Shown here: positions 1 to 10,282 of the stretch, in pieces
Layout: each line of letters begins with the position of its first letter
Position numbering within the stretch: the stretch's first letter is position 1
The notes under the pieces: model-generated
The model's database searches: none
Told to the model about the DNA's origin: nothing
The model's input: the letters and a program-made list of their open reading frames with translations, nothing else
Program-made: the position numbers and the translations under genes
Source of the DNA: Neofusicoccum parvum
Taxonomy: Eukaryota > Ascomycota > Dothideomycetes > Botryosphaeriales > Botryosphaeriaceae
DNA length: 64,000 nt
NCBI GenBank assembly: GCA_020912385.1
Contig: CP087219.1
Location: 310,001 to 374,000, forward strand
Direction of reading: 5' to 3'

Positions 1-1018
1 ATCTTGCTGAGAGACAAGCCTGGATCCTCGCACCCGCCAAATCCACTGGGTGAGTTGAACGTTGAGGCGTGCACGATTGTGGATGAGCAGCTGCGCGAAG
101 CAGTCTTCGGTGATCCAATGTGCCACATGATGAAACTGTATGCGCGCAGAATCGAAGTTCTCGCGACGAGAGCAGTGACGGCTGGTGGGATGGACTTGCG
201 ATGAGATCCGGAGTTTCCTGCAAACACGAGCTTTGCCGACCCCGCACAGCTGCCCGCACGGCTGCCCGCACGACGAAGGAGGAATCCGAAAACATCATCC
301 CCTTACGTCAGGAGCGCTCACTGAACGATGTCAGTTGCGATGAGGGGAACAGCGCATTCCAAACCTTGGCGAGGGTACTTATGCTACTTGGCATTTCGTC
401 TGCAACTATCAAGAAGGTGGAGTTCCGAGTATCTCGACGGTTGATCGGCTAGAATCGCAGAAGACCGCGCATCTCATCCAGCCGAAAGAAATGGGTCCTT
501 TCTTGCTTCCGAACGCGTAGGTATCAGTTGGGAGTGTGTTCATGATATCTTATCTCGGGGGAGTGCGCATCCCACCCACTCTTGGCTGCCAAGGAAGCAT
601 GGATTTGGATAAACGGACGGCGTTCGGGCCGCGCGACGACCTGCAGCGGTCCTCTTGCCGGGCGCCCAACCTAAGAAGCAAGAAAGGCGCCCTCAAGCAC
701 CAGCTAGGCCGAAGACAAGCCATTTATATCCTTGGCCAGGCTTATCGACGTTTCCGTGCATGCGTCCTTCGGAGATCAGCTATCAGCTTGCAGTGTGGTA
801 CAGGGGAGGGGAACTTCGGCTTCTTACTTTCCTACCCATGGGTTCTTCACGTACATAATGGCTAATGTATACATACTTGTTTGATTTTCTTTCGCAGTCC
901 CAGAGTCGTGCTTTCTCACACGGTTCCATCTCAATTCAACCACGCCTCCAGGACCCTTCACTCTCCACCTTACTCCTTCCCTCTCGGAACTGGGTCTCCG
1001 GCGCAAAGGGACATCAAC
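1..1018. other. Left-edge stretch, no clear gene
   Basis: A plus-strand frame is open from the window edge to a stop at about 204 and could be the tail of a gene that starts outside, but I recognise no domain in its 66 residues. From 205 to about 860 there are only short unrelated open frames. The last 120 bases before the permease start are pyrimidine-rich, as is common in fungal 5' leaders. Confidence 0.4.
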
Positions 1019-3162
1019 ATGTCCGACGCCAAAGCCACCGCCATGGACGTCAAGTCCGACGCCGTGGTCGACACCCACAGCTCCTCGGATGCGGCCGACA
1101 TCTCGCCCGGCACCGTCGAGGCCGGCGTGAGCCGTGACGACCGCGGCTGGTCGCGCAGCCTCACCCCGCGCCAGGTCATCATGCTGTCCCTCGGCGGCGG
1201 CATTGGTACAGGTCTCTGGGTCGGCACCGGTACGGCGCTGGCCATGGGCGGGCCGGGCGCTTGCGTCGTGGGCTATGGGCTGGTCGCGCTGGCCATTTAC
1301 ATCGAGTTCATGAGCATTGGGGAGATGACGTGCTACAAGCCCGTGCATGGAGGGTATATCAGGCAGTGTATGGAGTATGTGGACAAGTCTGCCGCATTCG
1401 CCATGGGAATGAACTTCTGGTTTAGTTGGGTCATGATCAGTACGTTTTATGCTCCCCATCCCACAGGCAGACGTTTGGAAGGGGCCGGGTATGAAGGCTT
1501 AGGAATGGGTAAAGATGCAGATGGGAGAACGGCTCACTGACACGTCCCGCCGCAGTCCCTGCCGAGATCATCGCCTGCATCTCGGTGCTCCAGTACTGGG
1601 AAGCCGCCCGCGACTTCCCCATCGCCGCCTACATCACGATTTTCCTGGTCGGCTCGGCGCTGCCGAACGTCTTCGCTGTCCGCATCTACGGGCACGCCGA
1701 GGTGGTGGGCAGCCTGATCAAGGTGACGGCCATCATCATGTGCATGTGCTTCATGTTCATCATGGCGTCGGGCGGCGTCCCCGCGACGGGCGGCCCGCTG
1801 GTGTTCACGTACTGGAAGAACCCGGGCGCATTCAGGAACGGCGTCAAGGGGATCAGTCGCGCGTTGGTGCAGGCGGCGTTCAGCTGCACATCCGGTTCGT
1901 TTCCCTCCTCCCTCTTCTCGTAGTAGATGCACACGACTAACACGGACAACCGTCCCCAGCCGGCTGGCTCGCCCTCACCGCGGGCGAGATGCAGCAGCCT
2001 CGCCGCACCGTCAAGCGCAGCATCGGCCCGCTCTTCTGGCGCATGTTCCTGTTCTACGTGGTCAACATCTGGCTCGTCGGCATGTGCGTGCCGTACGACG
2101 ACCCGGACCTCAACAACGCCGAGGGCACGCTCGCGTCGCCCTTCATCATCGCCGTCAAGCGCGGCGGCCAGCCCGCGCTCGCCCACCTGCTGAACGCGCT
2201 CGTCTTCCTGACCGTGCTCAGCTGCGGCGTGACCAGCTTTTACGTCGCCAGCAGGGCGCTGACGAGCATGAGCGATCTCGGCATCATCCACGGCGCGTTC
2301 GGGCAGAAGGATGCGAAGGGGCGGCCGGTGGTGGCGCTGGTGGTGAGTGGGGTGCTGGGTGGCGGGTTGACGTATCTGAATTGCAACGACACGGCGGTGA
2401 AGGTTTATGGGTGGTTCTCGAGCTTGGTGAGTGCGATTTCTCTCTTGTGTTACTAGGGAGACGGGAAGAAGGATGAAGAGGGTTGGGAGTCGGACGACCA
2501 AAGGGAAGAGAGAGAGAAAAGAACGGCAGCTCAAAGGACCAAAGCTCCACGAAAAAGAACGGCAAGGAAGAGAAGGAAAAGACCAAACGGCAGGGCGGCG
2601 CATCCAGAATCGACGGTTTGCTAACGCGGGCGGCAACAACGGCAGGTCGGCGTCTCGTCCTTCATGAACTGGGGCCTCATCTACCTCTCGCACATCCGCT
2701 TCCGCAAGGGCCTCAAGGCCCAGGGCATCGACTACCACTCGCTCCCCTTCTACAACCGCGCGAGCCCCTGGGGCCAGTACTTCGGCCTGTTCCTCATCTT
2801 CGTCTTCCTGGCCGCCGAGCTGTACTTTGCGCTGTTCCCCTTCGGCGGGTCGCCCACGGCCGAGGGCTTCTTCTCGACGTACCTGAGCGTGCCGCTGTTC
2901 ATCCTGGATTACGTCGGTTACAAGGTGAGTCGCTGCGTGCAGATTGTCCTCGAGGTGTTGAGGAGGAGAAGAATGGTGATGCTAATGGTGTTTCGTCCGA
3001 CAGTTGTGGTTCAGGACCAAGGTCGTCAAGCCGAAGGAGATGGACTTCACGCCGGCGTTCTACTTCGACGAGGAGGACCGGAGGGAGAAGGAGGCGGAGG
3101 AGGCGAACCCGTCGCCGAAGCTGCCGTGGTACACCCGGGCTTGGAGGGTGATGATTGGGTGA
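1019..3162 (+). CDS. Amino-acid permease (APC superfamily)
   Basis: Plasma-membrane amino-acid/proton symporter of the fungal AAT (YAT) type; the substrate cannot be read from the sequence. Five exons, 1019-1439, 1556-1894, 1960-2426, 2646-2924 and 3004-3162, join in frame to 554 residues, the usual size. The N-terminus is hydrophilic (about 48 residues), followed by the first-helix signature LSLGGGIGTGLWVGTGTAL, then further hydrophobic segments and a charged tail with an acidic EEDRREKEAEE run. The IGTGL motif and the ALTAGEM region after the third junction fit the family. All four introns have GT-AG ends and interrupt helices, typical for the family. The start is the first ATG after a CT-rich leader. 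Its downstream neighbour is convergent, with a 1.2-kb gap. Family call is firm, substrate unknown. Confidence 0.9.
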
Positions 3163-4382
3163 AAGAGATGCGGGCGAGAGGGGAAAACTCTGGGCGAGGT
3201 GGTGTGGGACGGAAATACACAAGGTGCAAGGCAAAACGAAATACAGAAATCGACGAGCAACTTGAATGTACGCATGTTTAAGTTTGTCCAGCGTGATCAG
3301 GAACGCGCGTTCGTGAGAGAACAACGAGTCCCAGAGTGTTTATCTCCCGTGATTGCTCGAGTCTCAAGATCCAGGCACCAGGTTCCATTGTAGCTTTGAA
3401 GAGATTCTCATTAAGTCCAATAGAAGACGAAGAATTGGTTCGCAAGAATGAGTATAGATTGGTATATGGCTATCATGACCTCGACGTGGTTAGCGACGAG
3501 TCACTTAACTTGTATAGATAGGAAAGATAGTGAGATAGAGAGAAAAAGCGGAAAGGAGAAGATTTAGAAGAAGGTATGCAAGACAGAGCAAATAAAAGAC
3601 AAGGGGAGTAAAAGAGAATAATATATATCCGATGCTCGTACAAATATAATTTCGTCTATGGGATCAGAACACGCGTCTTCAAGGAATACCGTGTTCTCGA
3701 GTTTGTCTTTCTCTGGCTGCTCGAGTCCCAATGGCAACCCCGGACCCAAACTACATGCGACCCAAAGCGAGGTATCGTCACGTGGCCTGCGGACCTTTCT
3801 GGAATTTTGGAGCTCCACCCAACTTGCGCTCAAGAGAAGCCCGTAATGCGAATTGAACAACCAGTGCTGCAGTGACATACCGGTCCAACTCTACCACCCA
3901 GTCGCTTCAAAAGGGGTTTATCGAGGAGTGCGGTAGATGACGGGAAACACACTTTCGCCGGTGCATCCGTAAAAGGTTCTGACGCATCCACCTTGGACTT
4001 TAGACACTTTCCATTACGAGACCTACTCCTGTTCAAGGGGGTGGGCATCTCGATGGTCCGGAGGTGCTCCGTAGGTGATGGACTTTGGCAGCGTTCGCGG
4101 GCCAGAAAGCTACTGCCACTACGCCGAATATAAGGTTATAAACTGTGCCAAGTGTGTGTTTGCTTTGGGCGCTTACTTAGTGGCTCATTCAGTGGTTACG
4201 CTTCGTGAATTTTGAAGTGATGATAGGTAGTTGCGGCGTCCGAGCGCTGCCCACATCCCATTCCACCATGCGCATTCCACATACGGCATGTAGCACAGCA
4301 CCATCACAATCATTAAAACATCAATCACAAAAAGAAACAATGGTATTCTCCTTAGCTTTGAACTACATTAGTGGCTCCTCAT
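3163..4382. other. Intergenic between convergent genes
   Basis: This 1.2-kb space holds the 3' ends of the permease (+) and the glycine-rich gene (-). An AATAAA-type signal lies near 3588 and the surroundings (3520-3650) are A/T-rich. Short open frames on both strands show no domain. Confidence 0.5.
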
Positions 4383-5392
4383 TTAATAGTCATCCCTCCT
4401 GCTCTCTCCACCAAACCCACCCGTCCGCTCGCTGCCGCCATACCCGCTGGTCGTATCCCGCACCCTATCGGCATCGGCATCCGTCCTGCCGTACTCGTTG
4501 CCGCGGCCGGCACCGGAGCTGTAGCTGTCGTCGTTGCCGCGGCCGCTGCTGCCGAAGCCGCCGCCGGTGGTGGAAGACCCGTAGCTGTCGTCGTTGTCGC
4601 GGCGGGTGGAGCTGCCGTAGGTGTCCGACGTGTCGCGGCCAGACGAGCCGAAGGTGTTGTCGTTGTCGCGGCCGGACGAGCCGTAGCTGTCGGTGTTGCG
4701 GCCGGACGAGCCGTATGTGTCCGACGTGTCGCGGCCGGACGAGCCGAAGGTGTTGTCGTTGTCGCGGCCGGACGAGCCGTACGAGCTATCGTTGCCGCCC
4801 CGGCCGGACGAGCCGTAGCTGTCGTTGTCACGGCCAGACGAGCCGTATGAGCTGTCGTTGCCGCCGCGCCCGCTCGAGCCGTAGCTGTCGTTGTCGCGGC
4901 CGAGGCCGGCTTGCTCGCGCTTCTGGTGGCCCTTCTCCTCGACCTTCTCGCTCTTCAGGACGCTGCCGGCCTTCTCCATGAGCTTGCCGATGGTTGAGTC
5001 TAATGTAGGTACTGCGTTAGCTTGCTGTTGACTAGGCTGTCTGTGCTCGTTCCAGGTACGAAGTGAAGAGACGCCAGGGTATACGACGTACCATTCTTGC
5101 CCTCGGAAGAGCCATGGCTGCCTGTCTTGTTGCCGAAGCCGGCTCCGCCAGTAGTGCCGGAGCCGTAGTCGGTGCTGCCAGAGTAGGCGCTGGTGTCGTT
5201 CCCGGTACTGGTACGCAGGCCTGAGTTGTCGTAGTCATCGCCGTAGCCACCCCCAGAGGAAGTCTTGTTGCCATATCCGGTGCCGCCGGTGGTGCCGGAG
5301 CCGTAGCGGGAATTGTCGTTGTCGTAGCTGTCAGACTGTGGAGCAATTAGTTAGTTGATATTATTGAGTGAAGAGAGAGGTAGCTTTACCAT
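4383..5392 (-). CDS. Glycine/serine/asparagine-rich repeat protein with a CsbD-like segment
   Basis: Probable small hydrophilic stress-type protein; function not established. The model has a first exon that is only the ATG (5390-5392), then 5092-5335 and 4383-4999, giving 287 residues. Exon 2 contains no methionine, so the ATG-only exon, followed by GTAAAG, a CTAAC branch site and a CAG acceptor, is the simplest start. Residues 1-82 are Gly/Ser/Thr/Asn-rich with two GSGTTGG..G.GNKT units. About residues 84-113 form the only non-repetitive part, a charged helix-like segment (IGKLMEKAGSVLKSEKVEEK) resembling the CsbD-like/stress segment of fungal homologues. After it come about ten SYGSSGR / TFGSSGRD units, with RDND and GGND spacers. 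A TATA box lies about 100 bp upstream. Low-complexity composition makes homology weak; the CsbD link is an inference. Confidence 0.72.
5390..5392 (-). other. ATG-only first exon of the glycine-rich gene
   Basis: The start codon is immediately followed by a donor (GTAAAG), and translation resumes at 5335 after a 54-nt intron ending in CTAACTAATTGCTCCACAG. No alternative ATG exists in the second exon. Confidence 0.6.
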
Positions 5393-6118
5393 CTTGTGCT
5401 AGTGTTCGGGATGAAGTGCGGAGGATTTGATGGTAGAATTTGAAGATGGAGGGATTTTTGGTGCTCTGGAGCGGGAGGGAAGTGGTACGCAATTTATAGG
5501 AATGGTCACGATCAGGCAGGATTTCAAGCACATGGGGCAACGCGAACGCGTCTCAGCTGGAATTGGATCAATTCTGGGACAAGGCCACTTGCGCCATATT
5601 GTCTAGGAGCCACATGGGACGAAGCAGGGACCTTGTTGGATAGCTGTTCAGCTAGCCTGACGCCGTGTATCCCCGCAATTATCCTGTCCCTGCTGGAGCA
5701 CAGGCACTGCCAAGTTTATAGTTGCGGACGCCATCCGCACTTGCGTACTTCCGGCCTGGCCGGATCATTCTCACCAGATGGAGGGGTCCAGGCGGGGTAT
5801 CGAGCAGCACCATGACGATGAAGGCGTGCAGCAGACGCTATAATTCGTGGTACCGAGCCGTTCCCATCGAACAAGGCTGTGCTGTATGAAAACATGTTCA
5901 TCGGAGCTGGCGTCGATCGCTGATAGCGCGGGCGAGTGGAGGGGACGAGGGGCAGCGCGCAGTTACATCATCCGCAACCCTTGCTCAGCTGAAGGTGTGG
6001 CTCGTGCTCCGGTTCCAAGGCTCAGCCACCGGCAGACCATCCCAAAGCGCCATAAATGCCCAAAACCCGGAACGCCTGTCGCCCCGCCGAATGATATGCA
6101 TGTGCATAATTAATTGCT
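5393..6118. other. Intergenic, promoter of the glycine-rich gene
   Basis: 726 bases between two minus-strand genes. Besides the TATA-like element it holds only short open frames without recognisable domains. The left part is the promoter of the glycine-rich gene, the right end the 3' region of the Cwc15 gene. Confidence 0.5.
5492..5499 (-). promoter_or_regulatory. TATA box of the glycine-rich gene
   Basis: Minus-strand TATAAATT lies about 100 bp upstream of the start codon, a normal TATA distance for a strongly or inducibly expressed fungal gene. Confidence 0.45.
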
Positions 6119-6938
6119 CTAGCGCACGTAGCGGCTCTGCATTGATTGTCAGCATCTGAACACTACCACGGACATGAGAAGACTTACCATGAAGCGCTTG
6201 TGGAAGTCGGAGCGCAAAAGATCATTAACAAATTCCTTGGGCTTCTTGTCGTCAGTGCCGCGGGCCTGGTTCTTGAAGACAACATCGTCGTCCCAGCGGC
6301 GCTTGACATTGAAGTCTTTGGGGTTCAGGAGAGGGTTGCCGCGTGCGATTTCGAACTCGCGCTCCTCCTGCTCCTGCGCGGCCTTTTCAGCCTCCTCCTT
6401 AGCCTTCTGCTCGGCCCGCTCCCGCTTAATCTTCTCCAGCTCGCGCATTAGCTCCGCTGTCTCGTCTTCCTCGTCGTCGTCATCGTCCTCCTCTTCGCTG
6501 CTGTCACTGCTTGATCCGTCCGAGTCGGCATCTAGGTCGCGCGCTTCCTCTAATATGAGCCGCCGCCTCTTTGCCTCTGGTGTCTCATCTTCGTCCGCAT
6601 CGTCTCCTGCAGGTGCGTCCTCTAGTTGTCGCTTCGCGGTGGTCGGGGCGTCATCGTTGTCATCGTCGGGAGCAGGAATGCCCTTCTTCTTAGCGAAGTG
6701 AGCAGCCTCAGCCTTGAGAAGCTCGGCGCGGAGGTCGCGTTGCTCGGGGTCGGCGACGCCACCCTGTCCCGGTTGACGCGTCTTGAGGGTCATGTGCGCC
6801 GGGAGCAGGCGCTGGTGGTAGGCCGGCCCTCGGAGGGCATCCTTGCCGCGGGCCTAAGGGACTGTCAGCGCCGAGCCATGGTATAGATTAGAGCTCTACA
6901 CATACCGGGTCGAAGGTGGGTCTGTGAGCTGTCGTCAT
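6119..6938 (-). CDS. cwc15: Pre-mRNA splicing factor Cwc15
   Basis: Nuclear component of the Prp19-associated complex that stays with the active spliceosome. Three exons (6906-6938, 6188-6853, 6119-6136) give 238 residues, the usual length. The N-terminus MTTAHRPTFDPARGK and the block RGPAYHQRLLPAH are diagnostic of the Cwf15/Cwc15 family. The middle is strongly acidic (EEEDDDDDEEDE, about 115-130), followed by a charged coiled-coil stretch rich in K/E/R. The C-terminal block has NPLLN, RRWDDDVVFKNQARG and the end DFHKRFM-SRYVR; the final SRYVR is encoded by an 18-bp last exon. It shares a 199-bp divergent promoter with the Rrp45 gene. The assignment is firm. Confidence 0.95.
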
Positions 6939-7137
6939 GGTGTGCTGGGGATACGGGGCGTGGGATGGCGGTGGTGTTGACAGTGCTCACTGCTCGCCGC
7001 AGCGAAATGCCCTGGACGCCAAGAGTTGCAATCGGCGCAATTTTCGCCGACGCGCTCCGTCACTCTGCGCCGCGCTTCCAGAACTTTTGGATGAGCTGCG
7101 CAAACACCGCTCGCCCCCGCTGCTCCCCCGCCAAAAA
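6939..7137. promoter_or_regulatory. Short divergent promoter, Cwc15 / Rrp45
   Basis: Only 199 bp separate the start codons of two divergently transcribed RNA-processing genes, a splicing factor and an exosome subunit. The interval has no TATA box that I can see, as expected for housekeeping genes, and must hold both promoters and both 5' leaders. Confidence 0.6.
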
Positions 7138-8136
7138 ATGCCTCGTGAAGCCGAGCTGTCGCTCAACGAGCGCGAGTTCATTCTCCAGGCTCTCGGTGAG
7201 AACATTCGCCTCGATGGCCGCGCCTTTGACGCCTTTCGCGACCTCGACTTGACCTTTGGTGACGAGTACGGCGTCGCTGATGTCCGACTGGGGAAGACGA
7301 GGTGCGTAGCCTCATGCTTTGCTTCTACTCTCCGATGCTGATGTGCTGTGCAGAGTTCTCGTACGCGTCTCCGCAGACGTTACTGCCCCGTTCGCCGACC
7401 GCAAGTTCGATGGCGTCTTCAACATCAGCACCGAATTCTCCCCAATGGCCTCGCCCGCCTTCGAAGTAGGCCGGTACGTCTGACGTCGAACGCTACGCCA
7501 CGATGCCCGGCCGCAAGCACCCTAACTGAACGTACAGACAGGCAGACGGACGCTGAGGTGATTCTTTCGCGGATTCTGGAGAAGGCTATTCGTCGTAGCG
7601 GCGCCATCGACACCGAATCCTTGTGCATCGTTGCCGGCTCGAAGTGCTTCTCCGTACGCGCTGACGTGAATATTCTCGATCACGACGGAAATCTCATCGA
7701 CGCCTCCTGCATCGCCGTCATTGCCGCGTTGCAGCACTACCGCCGTCCGGACATTGCCGTGGAGGGAGAGAAGGTGACAGTCTTCAGCCCTAGAGAACGC
7801 GAGCCTGTGCCGCTCTCGATGCTGCACCATCCCTTGTGTGTCACGTTCTCGTATTACAACAACGGGGAGGTCATGCTGGTAGACGCCACTGCGGCGGAGG
7901 AGCAGGTGCGCGAGGGCGAGATCATCATCACGATGAACAAGTTTGGCGAGATCTGCCAGATCGCAAAGTATGGAGGTACACCTGTTGATCCTCTGTCACT
8001 TTTGCAGTGCAACAACGTTGCTCTGAGCAAGGTGCAGGTTATCACAAAATACATTCAGGGCAAATTGGAGGATGACGCCAAGAAGAGGGACAGAGGCGGG
8101 TTGATGGCTGAGCTCAGTGCTGAGAACGAAAGATGA
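7138..8136 (+). CDS. rrp45: Exosome complex subunit Rrp45
   Basis: RNase PH-fold subunit of the six-member ring of the eukaryotic RNA exosome (nucleus and cytoplasm), which threads RNA to the catalytic subunits; ring subunits in eukaryotes are generally inactive. Exons 7138-7301, 7354-7473 and 7542-8136 encode 292 residues, close to fungal Rrp45. The start MPREAELSLNEREFILQAL then RLDGRAFDAFR is the typical N-terminus. The RNase PH core follows (GVADVRLGKTRVLV, FSPMASPAFEVGR) and a second domain with DGNLIDASCIAVIAAL and a hydrophobic sheet region LHHPLCVTFSYYNNGEVMLVDAT. The second acceptor (ending at 7541) was chosen because it alone keeps GRQTDAEVILSR in frame. Divergent from Cwc15. Assignment is firm. 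Confidence 0.94.
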
Positions 8137-9000
8137 TGTGGCGGAGAGAGGAGCTCTCACGCGCCTGCCAAAACAATACTCAATTGGTCATAAGGGAGAC
8201 CACTGCTGGGGAGGAGGTGGATGGATCAGACATCCAGCGAGGAAAGCAACAGAAAGGGCGGTGGCTGTGTGGTTGGAACAGCCAGAATTCCGCAGGCGAC
8301 ATGCATATTCAGGCGTGTTCAGGAGAAAAGCCGTCTCCGGCATTGTGGTTGCTCCGCGGGGTGTTGGAAGCCTTGACGCAACCGGCGCTCTGGAACGAAT
8401 GCTCACACCACTTCGATATAATGGGCACAGCAGGAATGCCGGGGTAAAATACAAATACTAGCTTGGCGGAATGCGCAGCATCCGTTTCCGCGGAAGACGG
8501 AGTTTGTGGATTAGTTCGGCGGTCGTTGAAATGTGCGTGATGAGGCGCGACTAGACGCGGCTATGGCGAAGGTCTGCAGGGGTCTGAGTAATCCGCATCT
8601 GACGCACGCAGGGGCGCTCTGGAGAAGCCCATCAGACGCAATTTGAAATTTCTCGCAGTCTGACTTGCATGCTCGCCTCGACCCGCCCGATCAGCATACG
8701 AGCATCCGTTTACAAATGTTTGTCGGCCGAAAGCGCAGCACGACAGCTCGTCGAATGGCGAGCGAAAGGGAGAGCGCCTACGTCATCGCGAATAGCTTAA
8801 AGATAGCTGCGGCTACGGGCGTAATCCATGTCGTCGACGATGGTTAACAACCACCCCCGTTCCAGGCCTTTCCATGACTCGGAACGACCACCATCCACTT
8901 CCGCCGCGACTCGACGGTTATATACAAATACCATAGCCCGCCGTTGCTGCTAACAAACTAAACAAACCATCTCCCCGCAGCCCAAGCAAGCATATTCGAC
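8137..9000. other. Intergenic, promoter of the DUF4336 gene
   Basis: 864 bases between two plus-strand genes with no credible coding region. The last 85 bases carry a TATA element and a CT/CA-rich leader. Confidence 0.5.
8919..8930 (+). promoter_or_regulatory. TATA box of the DUF4336 gene
   Basis: TATATACAAATA sits about 75 bp upstream of the ATG at 9001. It is followed by a short untranslated leader rich in C and A. Confidence 0.5.
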
Positions 9001-9938
9001 ATGGCCTCCAAGCTCATCCCGTCGAATCCCGAGGCAGTCACGGTCATTCGTGATGTCGTTCCTGGCGTGATTGTCACCAGCTCCGCGCCTTTCCTGCGCT
9101 TTGGACGCATCAAGATCGGTGGCAGAGGCACGATAGGTGGGTTCAGCTGCAGCTTGCCCTCATTCTACACCCGGCAACCGGTGCTAATCCCACGAGCGCA
9201 GTGCGTATGCAGAATGGATCGCTGGCCGTGTTCTCGCCCACTGCTCTCACCGACGAGCTGAAGCAGAAGGTGGATTCTATGGGCGAGGTCAAATACATCA
9301 CAGCTCTAGACTACGAGCACCACATCTTCCTCGGCCCGTGGTACGAGAAGTACCCTAACGCGAAGGTCCTGGGCCCTGAGGGCCTCCCGGAGAAGCGCGC
9401 CAGCCAGAAGAACGAGAACGTGCCGTTCGCTGTGGTGTTCGACGCCAAAAAGAAGGACGAGATCAAGGTTGACCCTGAGGTATGCTGCCCCTACTCCCTG
9501 CAAGCACTGTGGACAGCAGCCGACAGCCAGCAGTTTGACGCCGAATTTGAGTACGAATACGTCCACTCTCACGCCAACAAGGAGATTGTTTTCAACCACA
9601 AGCCCACACGCACGTTGATTGAAGCCGACCTCCTCTTCAACCTGCCTGCCACAGAACAGCACAGCAAGGCCGGCATCGACCCGTCGTCGGGCATCCTCAC
9701 CAAGATCTTCGCGGCGCTCACGCACACGAGGGGCGAGGCTGTCGGCCAGCGGAGGTTCCTGTGGTACATGGCCAGCAAGACGGACAGGGCGGCGTTCAAT
9801 GAGAGCATGGCGCGGATCAACGCCTGGGACTTTGAGCGCCTGATCCCGTGCCACGGCGACGTGATTGAGAAGGACGGCAAGACGACGTTCCAGCGGGTCA
9901 TGAAGTGGCACTTGGACGCGGCGCTCAAGAAGCAGTAG
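9001..9938 (+). CDS. DUF4336 family protein (metallo-hydrolase-like fold)
   Basis: Member of the DUF4336 family, proteins with remote similarity to the metallo-beta-lactamase fold; no substrate is known. Exons 9001-9136 and 9202-9938 give up to 290 residues, starting MASKLIPSNPEAVTVIRDV. Visible family blocks are SSAPFLRFGRIKIGGRGT, the LAVFSPTALTDE strand, YITALDYEHHIFLGPW and, near the end, LIPCHGDVIEKDGK, where the spaced histidines could bind metal. A second intron is likely inside exon 2: 9480-9530 (51 nt, GTATGC...CAG) is in frame and stop-free, and removing it links the DPE and FDAEFEYEYVH blocks directly; the true length would then be 273. Reading DUF4336 is from remembered family motifs. 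Confidence 0.75.
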
Positions 9939-10282
9939 CTGGGCCCATTGCGTGCAGGGGTGTGGAATCGTACATGTCGGGCGGTGAGGGGAGCGGCGTG
10001 CGTTGAGGCGTTGGGCGTGCGGGACTGGGGACAGCGCGAGTGTAAAATATGTGTGTAGCTTTAATGTATACCCAGCATGCCGGCGCGCGAAATTGAGGCG
10101 CATTCATCCGCAGATACGGTGGCGTTAGAGGGCTGAGATTTATGGTGATCATCGCCAGTGCTGGAGCTGCGGCGGCGCTCCGACACCACCGGCCCGCCGC
10201 GTCCAGCTGTTTGCGCTTGAAACGCCGGCCGACGCGTGGACCGCTCCGCCAACCTTTCCAACACCATGCATACGCCGCTGCC
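9939..10282. other. Intergenic
   Basis: 344 bases between the DUF4336 gene and the FHIP-like gene, both on plus. Nothing recognisable beyond a 3' region and a short promoter. Confidence 0.5.
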
